NCBI GenBank assembly: GCA_963812945.1
Contig: CAWEXD010000010.1
Location: forward strand, 248,001 to 312,000
DNA length: 64,000 nt
Direction: 5' to 3'
Origin: DASRDR01 sp963812945 [NCBI: uncultured Candidatus Rokubacteria bacterium]
GTDB lineage: Bacteria; Methylomirabilota; Methylomirabilia; Rokubacteriales
Shown here: piece after piece, positions 1 to 8,662 of the stretch
Layout of the letters: each line of letters begins with the position of its first letter
How positions within the stretch are numbered: position 1 is the stretch's first letter
The notes under the pieces: model-generated
Told to the model about the DNA's origin: nothing
The model's input: only the letters and a program-made list of their open reading frames with translations
The model's database searches: none
Translations under genes and position numbers: made by a program

Positions 1-356
1 GTCAATCCTAGCTCAATTCCGCCCGGTGGCGTGGCCAGCCCGTGCGTAGCTCGATCAGCGCCGTCACTCCGGCCACCCGGGACATCCGCACGCCGTTCGC
101 TTCTTTTCTGGCGCACGAGCTATTCCCGGAACCGTTGCCGGATACCGGCGCGAGGGTGAGGGCAACGAGGAAGGCGCGCGGTTCGCCCCTCGCTCAACCA
201 ACGGCAGACTCTCTAGCATCCCTTATGAGAAGCATCCTTCGGTCAGTAAGCCCGGAAGCGTAAGGCCGCGTCAGATATGTGGTCCACGGCCTGTCGTCCG
301 TATCCCGGCTCACAAGCTCCCTCTGGCGCTTTTCTTCAGTAAACGCCTCAGCACCT
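1..356. other. Stretch without a recognisable gene
   Basis: No convincing coding region was found on either strand. Short open frames exist on both strands, but none has a Shine-Dalgarno site together with family-like sequence. The base composition is less GC-rich than the genes that follow. A weak hairpin (GGCG...CGCC, about 325-347) lies just downstream of the minus-strand MOSC gene and could help end its transcript, but there is no T tract. Confidence 0.5.
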
Positions 357-1142
357 TCAGCCTTCGAGCACGACCTCGTCGCCGAGGCGGATGATGCCTG
401 TGCCTTCCGGAACCAAACCAACGGCCAGCGTCGGCTTCTCCTGACCGAACGCGTGGGTCAGCGTCGTCAAGATCGGCCGGTCACACTGCCCCGTCTCCGG
501 GTTGGCGTGCGTCGCGAGGCAGCGGACGATGGGCAACTGCACACGGAACCGCATCGAGCCGACGCGGACTATCTTGCCGATCCAGCCCTGCTCCTCGAAC
601 GGCTCCAGACCATCGACCGAAACATTGGAGCGAAATCTCAGCTCGCTGACGTTGGGATCGTCCAACGCCTTGCCCAGCGCCCGCACACTGGCCCGACCGT
701 GAATCGTCACGTAGCCGTCCGGCCGGTCCTGATAGCGCGGAGTGCGTCCATCGCCGACCAGACGCAGGGGCAAGCGCTCCGGGTGGCCCTGCAGGCCGCT
801 CTCCGCCAAGTCCCTGGCGAAGTTGGCGACAACTCCGCAGATCCGCCCGCGTCCGGCTGCGTCGAGCCCGTCTTCGACCAGCAGCTCACCGTCCAAGCTG
901 ATGCTCAGCCGCTGAGCTTCCTCGTCGTAGCTGAGGCGCAGGCGCGCGACCCCGGGCGTGTGCACCAACACCAGCATGCCCTGCCTGCGACCCCAGGCCT
1001 CGTCCGGCTCCGGCGTGTTTGCGAAGCGAAAGCCCAGCACCCGGTCGCCTGCGATGCGTCCGTTGACGATCGTTAGGAATTCGCGGCTCTCAGGTGTGAA
1101 GCTCTTGACGGGGTAGCGGTAGAGCGCAGCGACGGTAGCCAT
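357..1142 (-). CDS. MOSC domain protein with N-terminal beta-barrel domain
   Basis: 261 aa. An N-terminal MOSC_N beta-barrel carries the typical YPVKS signature at residues 10-14. The C-terminal MOSC domain follows, with a pattern near residues 170-208 (FRSN, W..G, then RC) whose Cys208 matches the conserved MOSC cysteine. MOSC proteins bind sulfur or a molybdenum cofactor and serve in molybdoenzyme sulfuration or N-hydroxylated substrate reduction (the mARC/YcbX type). The length is normal for the two-domain form. There is no electron-transfer domain, so a YcbX-like reductase would need an external partner. It is a single gene, transcribed in the same direction as the transketolase upstream of it. 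The domain call is firm, the substrate unknown. Confidence 0.88.
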   Translation of the reverse strand: MATVAALYRYPVKSFTPESREFLTIVNGRIAGDRVLGFRFANTPEPDEAWGRRQGMLVLVHTPGVARLRLSYDEEAQRLSISLDGELLVEDGLDAAGRGRICGVVANFARDLAESGLQGHPERLPLRLVGDGRTPRYQDRPDGYVTIHGRASVRALGKALDDPNVSELRFRSNVSVDGLEPFEEQGWIGKIVRVGSMRFRVQLPIVRCLATHANPETGQCDRPILTTLTHAFGQEKPTLAVGLVPEGTGIIRLGDEVVLEG

Positions 1143-1296
1143 GCGCAGATTCTAACCGCAGTCAAGCGATCGCCCGGCCCAAGCGGTGGTCCGTGTCTCG
1201 GTCCTGGAGCAGGGTGCCGAACAGACTATGGGCGCTCCAGATGGTTCCAGGCTCGACATCTGCCGCCCGGTGGAGCCCGCGGCGCCCCGGCGCGCC

Positions 1297-3816
1297 CTAC
1301 TCCAGCGCCTTCAGCAACCCCCGCTGCTCCTCTAGCCGCTTCGCCCGATCCCGGGCGAAGCGCGTGACGCCGGCCAGGATCGACTCGGGGTCCAGGTGGG
1401 CCTCGGCGATGACGTCCGCCTCCATCCCGCCCGTCAGCCACTGGTTGTCCCAGTCAGAGGTCATCGAGTAGTCGTCGGTCAGCGAGCCGACGTTCCGCAG
1501 CGGCCACATGCGGCGCGTGCCTGAGCTGACGAACATGAGATCCTGCTTCGCCTCGGGCGGGAGGACGGCCCGCTGGTAGGCAGCGGGCTGCCGATCGAAC
1601 AGATCCTCGCTGATCGCGGAGATGATCTTCACGTTGATCCCCGCCTGCTCCAGCCGTGGCCAGACGCTCACCAGGTTGAACGTCGCGCTCGACCCCTGGG
1701 CCACCACGTAGCCGTGCTTCGGCTGGCCCGGCGCGAAGTCCCGGATAACGTAGAGTCCCTTCGCCGCGGCGCGGAGGTCCTTGTCGGCAAACTTGGTGCG
1801 GTCCGCCACCTTGAAGTCCGGCCGTGCCACCTCGATGATGATCACGCCGACCTTCTTCTCGCGCGCCGCGATCTCGGCCGCCGCGAAGTAGCCCGGCGCG
1901 ACGTCGTTGTAGTCCCAGAAGCTCAGGTGGATGGCCTGGCCGCGCGGGAAGAGCTTCCACACCTGGGGCGAGAAGATTCCGAAGTGCGTCCGGGCATCCG
2001 CCGCGGTCTCCGGACCGGAATGCCCGGCCAGGATGTGGAGCACGCCGGTACGGAACTTGCTGTCCTGGTTCTGCTGGCTCCAGACGCGCGCGGGCAGGTA
2101 CATCAGCGGCGTGAAGGCGCCGTAGGTGCCGCTGAAGGCCCAGACGCCGGCGAACTTGTCGGGGTCGACGGACGCGTTCTGGCTGACCAGGCCGATCGCC
2201 GTCGACGCGTTGCCGGCCTCCTGGATCGCCGCCTTGAGTCGGGTGCCGAGCGGATTCGTGTCCGGATCGTAGTGTCCCCAGAGGCTGCCGTGCTCCAGGT
2301 TCACCGACTCCGACAGGTCGGCGGCCAGCGTGAGCGCGCGGTTCTCCGTGACGTAATTCAGCCACTTGACGAGCTCCGAGATGCCGCGGCGCGCGCCCGC
2401 GACCTCGCCGTACTTCCGGAAGAGCGCGACCTTGACCTGCTTGTCCGCGCCCGATAGCGGGTTCTTCAGGGAGAGAGTCTGCGGCTCCTCGGGCAGGTTG
2501 GCGACACGCAGCCGCTCGTCCTGGAAGGGATCGCGGTGGAGGTCGATGCGCACCTTCAGGTCGTCGGTCAGCGAGTCGCCGATCTCGACGAGGCGCTCGG
2601 CGAGCCAGTCGCCCAGTCCGTTCCGATCGAGCACGGACATCGCGACGTCGACGTTCGTCTTGAACTGGATCAGCCGCTCGCGCGGGTCGGTCACCGCGCC
2701 GTCGCGGATCCCGGCGAACTTCACCCCGTAGTGCTGCTCGAAGGTCTCCGCGAGCGAGACGAAGTAGTCCGCGTTCATCTTGAAGGCGTAGGGATGGCTC
2801 GGATACCCCACGATCTGGTCCACACCCGGAAGCAGCTTGCCGTTCACCGCGCTGGGCCAGTACCCCTTGATCGTCTTGCCGAACACGATCATCGGCCGGC
2901 GATCGCGGGGGTCCCACTCCTCCATCTCCCGCAGCACCCGGACGATCTGGTCGTAGTCGTGGCCGTCCGGGATGGAGAAGACGTTCCAGCCGTAGGACGT
3001 CCACTGGTCGGTCAGGCGGTAGCCGTCGAACTTCCGGCTCACCACGCCGCCGATCAACGCGTCGTCGATGCCGGCATTGTTGTCGGAGAAGAAGATCCGG
3101 AGGCGCTTGCCGACCTGGAGCGCGATGGCCTGGGTCTTCAGCTCCTGGGCGTGGCCCGCGCACATCGCGAACTCGCCCTCGAAGGCGACAACCTTGGGCA
3201 CCCCCGCGGGCGCGCCGATGACGTCCCAGAACGCGGCCTTGCCGGCCGCGGTGGCGATCCCGATTCCCGACGGGCCCCCGTTGACGTCGTTCGTCACGTC
3301 CGTCGACTCGATGTGCCCCGACAGCGCTCGGATGCCGCGGCCCCTGGCCTGCGCGAACAGCGGGTGGTCGGCGAGACCCTGATCGGAGAGCAAGGTCTTC
3401 AGGGCGCCGGCGCCGCGCCGGAACCCCAGCGCGTCCACCGACAGCATCGCCGCGTCGGGCGCCACGTGATAGCGCCGGTCGCCGGTCGCCTCGAACCGGC
3501 GGTACAGCGCCTCGCCCATCACCATCCACAGGGCATAGCAGGTCGGGGCGCAGTGGCCGGCGGCCAGCATGAACTTGTCGGCATAGGGATGCTTCTGCCG
3601 CCGGTAGTCGAAGCGGAGCCCGCCCGAGGCCGGTCCGGCCAGGTGCGTGGCCACGTTGAAGGGCGTGTAGGCGAGCGGCCCGCCGAAATGTCCGGTCTGC
3701 GCGTAGTTGCCGAGCAGCACCAGCGTCATGCACGTCATGTATCCGACGTCCTCGAGACGCTCCCGCTCCGATGGCACCTTCGATCCGCCGACCGATGCTG
3801 GTGACGCTTGGCTCAT
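1297..3816 (-). CDS. Divergent transketolase-like thiamine diphosphate enzyme
   Basis: 839 aa, longer than the usual 620-700 aa of transketolase. The N-terminal ThDP domain keeps TGH.GGPL (His43), AAGH (His88) and a pyrophosphate-binding region that reads EGEF (213-216) followed by DNN (245-247). The usual GDG is thus EGE, so the first metal-binding Asp is Glu. In the pyrimidine-binding half, the segment aligning by eye with the classical REHAM motif reads SQNAS, which suggests the catalytic Glu is Gln. A segment with AGHSGPE...THFG resembles the later THDS...GPTHQ region. An SD site (GGGAGA) precedes the ATG. There is no transaldolase or other pentose-phosphate gene nearby, so it may be a specialised ThDP enzyme rather than the housekeeping one. 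Family assignment is good, reaction uncertain. Confidence 0.85.
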   Translation of the reverse strand: MSQASPASVGGSKVPSERERLEDVGYMTCMTLVLLGNYAQTGHFGGPLAYTPFNVATHLAGPASGGLRFDYRRQKHPYADKFMLAAGHCAPTCYALWMVMGEALYRRFEATGDRRYHVAPDAAMLSVDALGFRRGAGALKTLLSDQGLADHPLFAQARGRGIRALSGHIESTDVTNDVNGGPSGIGIATAAGKAAFWDVIGAPAGVPKVVAFEGEFAMCAGHAQELKTQAIALQVGKRLRIFFSDNNAGIDDALIGGVVSRKFDGYRLTDQWTSYGWNVFSIPDGHDYDQIVRVLREMEEWDPRDRRPMIVFGKTIKGYWPSAVNGKLLPGVDQIVGYPSHPYAFKMNADYFVSLAETFEQHYGVKFAGIRDGAVTDPRERLIQFKTNVDVAMSVLDRNGLGDWLAERLVEIGDSLTDDLKVRIDLHRDPFQDERLRVANLPEEPQTLSLKNPLSGADKQVKVALFRKYGEVAGARRGISELVKWLNYVTENRALTLAADLSESVNLEHGSLWGHYDPDTNPLGTRLKAAIQEAGNASTAIGLVSQNASVDPDKFAGVWAFSGTYGAFTPLMYLPARVWSQQNQDSKFRTGVLHILAGHSGPETAADARTHFGIFSPQVWKLFPRGQAIHLSFWDYNDVAPGYFAAAEIAAREKKVGVIIIEVARPDFKVADRTKFADKDLRAAAKGLYVIRDFAPGQPKHGYVVAQGSSATFNLVSVWPRLEQAGINVKIISAISEDLFDRQPAAYQRAVLPPEAKQDLMFVSSGTRRMWPLRNVGSLTDDYSMTSDWDNQWLTGGMEADVIAEAHLDPESILAGVTRFARDRAKRLEEQRGLLKALE

Positions 3817-3993
3817 CTGAATCTCCCACCCTTCCCGTGTGAATGACGGTCCGGTCGCGACAGACTCCGGGCGGCCGGCTCCCGCGAAACCCGCATGGGC
3901 GCGCGAAGCTGTATCCGAGGCTGCCGAGAATTCTACCCGAAATTCGGCGATTCGGGGGGTGAGGGGGCGACGGGGCCTGTCGCCGCGCGGGCG

Positions 3994-4043
3994 TCCCCCG
4001 GGCGACTCGCCGGGGGGGCGACTGAGCGTTCTGCTGGACGCTC
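3994..4043. terminator. Two GC-rich hairpins downstream of the PAN-domain gene
   Basis: Hairpin one pairs 3994-4005 with 4007-4018 imperfectly (C-run/G-run with one bulge). Hairpin two pairs GAGCGT (4024-4029) with ACGCTC (4038-4043). On the plus strand the second is followed by TTCTTC; on the minus strand, which carries the flanking gene, there is no T tract. They may end transcription of the minus-strand gene that stops at 4065, but this is weak. Confidence 0.3.
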
Positions 4044-4064
4044 TTCTTCAGCTAGCCAGGAGGC

Positions 4065-4664
4065 CTAGTCGATCCGCTGCGACGGCCGGCGATACTTGAC
4101 GCCGGACACGGTCTTGTCGTCGCTGACGGGCGGGGCGACGCGGTTCTTGAGCCAGCAGCGGCCCTCTGGGCCCTGGACGCCCTTGCGCACGTAGGTCCAC
4201 GAACGGCACGCCGATTCACCGTCGCAGGCCTGGCGGCATTCGTCCCAGCCCTTGGTCCAGGTGGTCGCGAAGTTCTTGTAGTCCGATCCGGGCCGGTTGA
4301 TCTTGTCCTCGAGCACCATGTCCTTCGGCTCGATGTAGCGGCGGGGCGCGGAATCGCAGCAGGCATCCTTGACGATTGGCGGCTCGCTGCTCTTGAGCCA
4401 ACACATGCCCTGCGGTCCCTGAATGCCCGGCTTCACCCAAGTATAGGCTTGGCAGCGCTCGTCACCGCCGCAGCTACGCCGGCACGAGCCCGCCGACGGA
4501 GCCGGGAAATTCGCATAGTCGCGGCCGGGAAGGTTGACGCCATCGACGGCGCCGGCCGGTGCCGCGACGATCAGGCCGAGGGCAAACAGGAGCATCCTGG
4601 ACCGGCGCTTGAAGACGCGGTTCAGGTCTCGGACCGGCACTGGCTTCGGAGTTGATCCTGCCAT
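4065..4664 (-). CDS. Secreted protein with two PAN/Apple-like domains
   Basis: 199 aa from the ATG at 4664, chosen because GGAGGGAGA lies just upstream; a longer frame to 4796 exists but has no such site. The N-terminus has a long basic region (KRRSR) and then a hydrophobic stretch ending APAGA, a signal peptide. Two tandem repeats follow, each with the pattern PG.DY.NF...C...C....C..Y/W.....G.QGP.G.CWLK, typical of PAN/Apple disulfide domains that bind proteins or sugars. The first repeat is followed by an extra Cys pair (ACC). The mature protein is nothing but these two domains, so it is probably a periplasmic or secreted binding protein. Ligand unknown. It appears monocistronic. Confidence 0.82.
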   Translation of the reverse strand: MAGSTPKPVPVRDLNRVFKRRSRMLLFALGLIVAAPAGAVDGVNLPGRDYANFPAPSAGSCRRSCGGDERCQAYTWVKPGIQGPQGMCWLKSSEPPIVKDACCDSAPRRYIEPKDMVLEDKINRPGSDYKNFATTWTKGWDECRQACDGESACRSWTYVRKGVQGPEGRCWLKNRVAPPVSDDKTVSGVKYRRPSQRID

Positions 4665-5113
4665 GGCGACTCTCCCTCCAGGCCGTCGAGCCGGCCTTCC
4701 CTCGCTCGAGACCGAGCGCTCCGCGTGGCTGCGCCATGCGTCTTGGACCGCCGAGGATGCGTCGCGGGTGCATTCACGATCTCGCGTAGCAAGCAAAATG
4801 CCACTGCGGCAGGGTCTATCGAAGCATGCGGCGGCGCGAGCTTAGCCGCGCCACGGCGGCTGCCGGCCTGCACAGTGCACGCGGCAGGTCGCAGGTGATC
4901 GGGCTGATCGGCGAGACGGAATGCCTTATGCGATGAAGTGTTATCTCGGCTGCACTGTGGACTGTGCAGTGGTGCCCTGTGGACAGTGCACCTCCGCCCC
5001 GCGCCCAGGATGCCCGATCCACGTCCCAGGGTCACGCGCCGCTGGTCCCACACGCGTGGCGCGCGGGGAGCGGGTCCGATCCCTCGCCCGGGCCGTGGGG
5101 GTGACCGAGGGGG
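4665..5113. other. 449-bp intergenic region with a cluster of TGCAC inverted repeats
   Basis: No gene is supported here. The notable content is a set of related short palindromes: TGCACAGTGCAC at 4869-4880, and between 4951 and 4990 TGCACTGT, ACTGTGCAG and ACAGTGCA with CTGTGGAC occurring twice as a direct repeat. The outer TGCACTGT/ACAGTGCA pair forms a perfect 8-bp inverted repeat. The arrangement looks like a multi-site operator or the foot of a small element; no regulator gene is adjacent. Confidence 0.45.
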
Positions 5114-5845
5114 TCACGGGGCCACGCGGTGCCGCATCCAGACGTTCGGTTCCCAGTCCGAGCCCCGGTCCGCGTCCCGATCGATCGCGAGCGTTGCGAG
5201 GCCGCCCGGGAAGACGTATTCGCCGCTCTCGGGGAAGGCGAGCCCGGTCCACGCCTCCCACTCTCCGACCGAGCCGGCGATCCCGAGCGAGCGGGGCTCC
5301 GGCCGCAGCACATCGGCGCCGAGCCGCTCGTGGACACGTAGCCACGGATCGAAGAGCCAGCCATCCCCGCGGCGCCACGACGCGTAGCGCTCGATCGGAA
5401 CGAGCGGGTACCGCTCCTTCCAGCTCGGGCGAACCGGCGCGATCAGCGATCCGAAGCCGTGCGCCCGTGCCAGCCGGGTCATCGCCTCGAGCGCGACCCG
5501 GCTGAGCCCTCGGCCCTGCTCCGAGCCGCGGACGGCGATCAGCAGCGCGCAGAGCACGTTCGCGCCGCGCTCCTCGAAGCCCCGCGCGATCGCGCCGTCG
5601 ATCCCCGCGGGGAGATCGGCGACCGTCCCGTCCCAGCGCACGGGAACCGCGCGCGCCCGGACGACGGGGTCGCCGCCCTCCACGACGTGGAGCTGGAATT
5701 CCGGCCGCTCGCCGACGAGCCGGTCCCAGTAGCGGTTGAGGACGGCGCCGTGGTTGTTGAACTCCGGCAGCGTGTCGCGTGTGGCTGCCCACGCCCGCTC
5801 GACGAGGTCCGGACGCTCGGCTGCGGTGAAGACGGTCAGTCCCAT
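5114..5845 (-). CDS. GNAT-type acetyltransferase-like protein
   Basis: 243 aa. The start is the ATG at 5845, with GAGGAG about 8 bases upstream; the reading frame continues further but without a better start. Near residues 115-135 the sequence EQGRGLSRVALEAM matches the acetyl-CoA-binding motif A (Q/R-x-x-G-x-G/A followed by a helix) of GNAT N-acetyltransferases. The rest (GFGSLIAPVRPSWKERYP, then a long C-terminal part rich in Trp and Arg) is a conserved family of unknown substrate. It lies 22 bases downstream of phoD on the same strand, so the two are probably co-transcribed. There is no sign of export; it is cytoplasmic. Confidence 0.75.
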   Translation of the reverse strand: MGLTVFTAAERPDLVERAWAATRDTLPEFNNHGAVLNRYWDRLVGERPEFQLHVVEGGDPVVRARAVPVRWDGTVADLPAGIDGAIARGFEERGANVLCALLIAVRGSEQGRGLSRVALEAMTRLARAHGFGSLIAPVRPSWKERYPLVPIERYASWRRGDGWLFDPWLRVHERLGADVLRPEPRSLGIAGSVGEWEAWTGLAFPESGEYVFPGGLATLAIDRDADRGSDWEPNVWMRHRVAP

Positions 5846-5867
5846 GCCGCTCCTCGCGTCGCCCCCG

Positions 5868-7475
5868 CTACGCGGGCACGGCTCCCGGCCGACCGGACTC
5901 GACGACGAAGCTCCGCAGGGTCGACACCGTCGCCCTGGGGTCCCTCTCATCCGACACCGTGCGGCAGCGCGTGGTCATCCGTTCGGGCGTGAGCTCGACC
6001 GAGACGTATCCGCGGTGGCGGCTCTCGAAGTACCGCACGTGAGGATTGTCGGGCATCCATCGCATGAACTGCGAATGGGAGGGCCCCGGCGAGGAGACCG
6101 ACGTGCCGATGAACTCGGTCGCGACGGTCGGAGAGCTCGGATCGTCGAAGTCTCGCTTCAGGTCGTTGACCCAGAAGGAGTGCAGGTCACCCCCCATGAC
6201 CACGGGGTTGGCCACGCGGCTCGCCTCGATGTGCCCGAGGAGCCGCGTCCGGCTCGCGGGATAGCCATCCCAGAAGTCCGTCCAGTGGCCGACGATTCCC
6301 ACGACGGGGACCCGCTGCCGGAGCTGCGCCATCAGGGTGTCCTGGGCGAGGATGTTCCACCGCGCCGTCGAGCGTGCCAGCCCGTCGAACAGCCACGCCT
6401 CTTGAGCCGCTCCGAGGATGGATCGGCCGGGCTCGAGGCGCTCCGGGCAGCGGGCATCGGTCTCGAAATGCCCGCCCCCGCGGCCTAGCCGGCCGGAGCA
6501 CGCCCCGCGAGAGCGATACTGCCGCCCGTCGAGCACCGAGAACTCCGCGAGGTCCCCGAAGGGGAAGCGGTCGTAGAGCCGGAGCGTGGCCCCCTGGGGG
6601 CGGGACCGGCTCGGCCGCAACGGCATGTGCTCGTAGAAGGCCTGATACGCGGCGGCCCGGCGGATCAGGAAGGCGTCGGGATCGTCGAAGGTCGCCGACC
6701 ATCGGTCGCCGTAGTCGTTCTGGACCTCGTGATCGTCCCAGGTCAGGAGCGCCGGGGCCTCCGCGTGCAGCCGCTGGAGATCGGGGTCGACCCGGTACTG
6801 GGCGTACCGGTTGCGATAGGTGGGCAGGGTCGTCGCCTCGACACCGTCGCTGTGGCGGCGGGTCGTCGGTCGGTCCCGGTCGACGTGCTCGTAGATGTAG
6901 TCGCCGAGGAACAGCACGAGGTCGGGGGACTCGTCGGCCAGATGCCGATAGGCCGCGAAGTAGCCCCGCTCGTAGTTGGAACAGGAGACGAAGCCGAAGC
7001 GGAGCTGCTGGAGCGGCTGACCCGCCGGCGGCGCCGTCCACGCCCGGCCGATGCGGCTTTGCGCGTCTCCGCTCGTGAAGCGATACCAGTAGAGCCGGCC
7101 GGGCGCCAGCCCGCGCACCTCGAGATGCACCGAGTGGGCGAAGGCCGCTTCCGCGATCGCCGGGCCCGACTGGACGATCGTGCGCATCCCGGGATCCGCC
7201 GCGATCTCGTAGGTGAGGGCCACGTCCCCGCCCGCCAGGCCGCCCGGCGCGGCCGGATCTTCCCAGAGTGGCTCCGGCGCCAGGCGGGTCCACAGCACGA
7301 AGCCGTCCGGTCCGGGCTCACCTGCGGCCACTCCCAGGGTGAATGGATCACGACCGGCGACCTCGGGGCGTCCGGGGGTGGCGCAGCCGACGAGGGACGG
7401 ACCGCCGAACGCGCCAAGCAGGGCGCCCCGCAGGAAGGAGCGGCGACCGACGGGGGCCCGGCCCGGGTCCGGCAC
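5868..7475 (-). CDS. PhoD family alkaline phosphatase/phosphodiesterase, Tat-exported
   Basis: 535 aa, GTG start at 7475. The N-terminus has a twin-arginine motif (GRRSFLRG) followed by a hydrophobic stretch ending LVGC, so a Tat-dependent lipoprotein is likely. PhoD metal-site segments are all present: SCSNYERGYF, LFLGDYIYEH, LTWDDHEVQNDYGDRW and MGGDLHSFW. The N-terminal immunoglobulin-like region (GVAAGEPGPDGFVLWTRL) is the typical PhoD_N domain. The enzyme hydrolyses phosphate mono- or diesters outside the cytoplasmic membrane, normally with Ca2+/Fe3+, to release phosphate. It heads a two-gene unit with the downstream acetyltransferase. No Pho box was recognised. Confidence 0.92.
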   Translation of the reverse strand: MPDPGRAPVGRRSFLRGALLGAFGGPSLVGCATPGRPEVAGRDPFTLGVAAGEPGPDGFVLWTRLAPEPLWEDPAAPGGLAGGDVALTYEIAADPGMRTIVQSGPAIAEAAFAHSVHLEVRGLAPGRLYWYRFTSGDAQSRIGRAWTAPPAGQPLQQLRFGFVSCSNYERGYFAAYRHLADESPDLVLFLGDYIYEHVDRDRPTTRRHSDGVEATTLPTYRNRYAQYRVDPDLQRLHAEAPALLTWDDHEVQNDYGDRWSATFDDPDAFLIRRAAAYQAFYEHMPLRPSRSRPQGATLRLYDRFPFGDLAEFSVLDGRQYRSRGACSGRLGRGGGHFETDARCPERLEPGRSILGAAQEAWLFDGLARSTARWNILAQDTLMAQLRQRVPVVGIVGHWTDFWDGYPASRTRLLGHIEASRVANPVVMGGDLHSFWVNDLKRDFDDPSSPTVATEFIGTSVSSPGPSHSQFMRWMPDNPHVRYFESRHRGYVSVELTPERMTTRCRTVSDERDPRATVSTLRSFVVESGRPGAVPA

Positions 7476-7726
7476 CCACCCATGATCGGCCGTCGCCCCG
7501 CCGGGATCAACGAGCCCCGGCGGCCCGAGAGCTCTCTGCCAGGCTGACGGTCCGTGTCACTCGGTATCGGGCGGAATGCCCGTGCTTCGGCACTCCCCCC
7601 GAGCGGTGACCCGGGCGGCGCGCTGCAAGACCGCGTGATCACTGGTTCAGGATCTCGTCCGGTGTTTGGCCTCTGGTTTGCTAGTCACTCTGCGCGCCCT
7701 GGCACTCCCGGAGGAACAGCAACCAG

Positions 7727-8242
7727 ATGCGGCTCCTGAACCTCGTCCGTCGACTGACGCTGGTCACGGTCTTCGTGGCCACGCTGAGCCTCGTCTCGAG
7801 CCTTCCGGCCGAGGAGTCGCGGGACGTAACCCAGCTGCGATTCACGGTCGTGACCGAGAAGCGGGACGACGCCGTCCGGGGGGACTTCACGGTCCCGTAT
7901 CGGCTCGCTCGGAAATGGCGGAACCTGGCGAGCGTTCCTGACGACGCGATCGAGGAACGTGTGCTCCAGACGGGAACCGTCCTGGGTCAGCAGCTCTTCA
8001 CCGACGTGGAGATCAAGGGGAACACCATCTACCTGTGGGTCCCCCTCCATCGCCCCGCTCACGATCCTGACAGCTGGTCCTTCTATTCGGATCTCGCGGA
8101 CATGATGGTCGCCCGCTGCGGATGCATCGAAGGGACGGCTGCCGTGGGGCAGGACTCGGCCGTCCTGGAGGGCGCGCCGCGCCCGGTCCAGTACTTCCGG
8201 TTCAACGTCGAGAACGGCCGATCCCGGATTGACCTGAAGTAG
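7727..8242 (+). CDS. Small secreted protein of unknown function
   Basis: 171 aa with a clear SD (GGAGGAACAG) before the ATG. Residues 1-28 form a signal peptide (basic start, hydrophobic core, cleavage near SLPAEE). The mature part has no motif I recognise. It includes a beta-rich segment (VEIKGNTIYLWVPLH) and a C-G-C pair at RCGCIEG that could bind metal or form a disulfide. It is followed by a strong hairpin at 8279 and is probably monocistronic. I do not recognise the family and assign no function. Confidence 0.75.
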   Translation: MRLLNLVRRLTLVTVFVATLSLVSSLPAEESRDVTQLRFTVVTEKRDDAVRGDFTVPYRLARKWRNLASVPDDAIEERVLQTGTVLGQQLFTDVEIKGNTIYLWVPLHRPAHDPDSWSFYSDLADMMVARCGCIEGTAAVGQDSAVLEGAPRPVQYFRFNVENGRSRIDLK

Positions 8243-8278
8243 AAGTCCCCGCCACCCCGCGGCCGACCGGCGAGCGGG

Positions 8279-8298
8279 CGTCGGCCCTCAGGCCGACG
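8279..8298. terminator. Hairpin between convergent genes, overlapping a stop codon
   Basis: CGTCGGCC (8279-8286) pairs perfectly with GGCCGACG (8291-8298) across the loop CTCA. The loop contains the TGA stop codon (minus strand) of the STAS gene. It could terminate the plus-strand gene ending at 8242 and stabilise the 3' end of the minus-strand gene. No T tract. Confidence 0.5.
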
Positions 8299-8662
8299 GG
8301 CGAGGCTGCAGCATCCGGGCGAGGTACGCGTCGAGCTCGGCGTCGTCGTGGAAGACGTCCACGGACGGAAGCGCCTTCACGATGTCGAGCACGGCACGCA
8401 CCATCGGCTGGAGACGCGCAACGGCCAGCCCGCCACCCCGCGCGTCCAGCACCTTGCGGGCTCGGGCCAGGACGCGGATACCCGCGCTGCCGATGTACTC
8501 GAGGCCGGCCAGGTCGAACAGCAGGGCAGTGACCGACGCCGATTCGAGCAAGGGCCCGAGGCGGTCGTCGAGGATCGGTGCCGTTTGGGTGTCGAGGCGC
8601 CCGTGGAGCGCCACGCGGCGACCGCCCAGTCCTACCTCGGTGATCTCGATCTCGAGTGCCAC
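8288..8662 (-). CDS. STAS domain protein (anti-sigma factor antagonist type)
   Basis: 124 aa, GTG start with GAGGGGG upstream. A single STAS domain with DLAGLEYIGSAGIRVL around residues 50-65; Ser59 aligns with the serine phosphorylated in SpoIIAA-type antagonists, though the preceding residue is Gly rather than the usual Asp. In the partner-switching scheme such proteins bind an anti-sigma factor kinase when unphosphorylated. No RsbW-like kinase, PP2C phosphatase or sigma gene is near, so the partner must be elsewhere. Cytoplasmic. Confidence 0.88.
   Translation of the reverse strand: MALEIEITEVGLGGRRVALHGRLDTQTAPILDDRLGPLLESASVTALLFDLAGLEYIGSAGIRVLARARKVLDARGGGLAVARLQPMVRAVLDIVKALPSVDVFHDDAELDAYLARMLQPRPSA

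Noticed and set aside
42-263. Short plus-strand frame in the first 360 bases
   Set aside because: No SD, no recognisable domain and less biased composition than real genes here.
4921-5505. Open frame beginning with a Cys-rich stretch (six Cys in about 27 residues) and an SD-like GAGACGGA
   Set aside because: The Cys codons come from the CTGTGGAC/TGCAC repeats, and the frame runs on into the antisense of the acetyltransferase gene. A peptide confined to the repeat region cannot be excluded but is unsupported.
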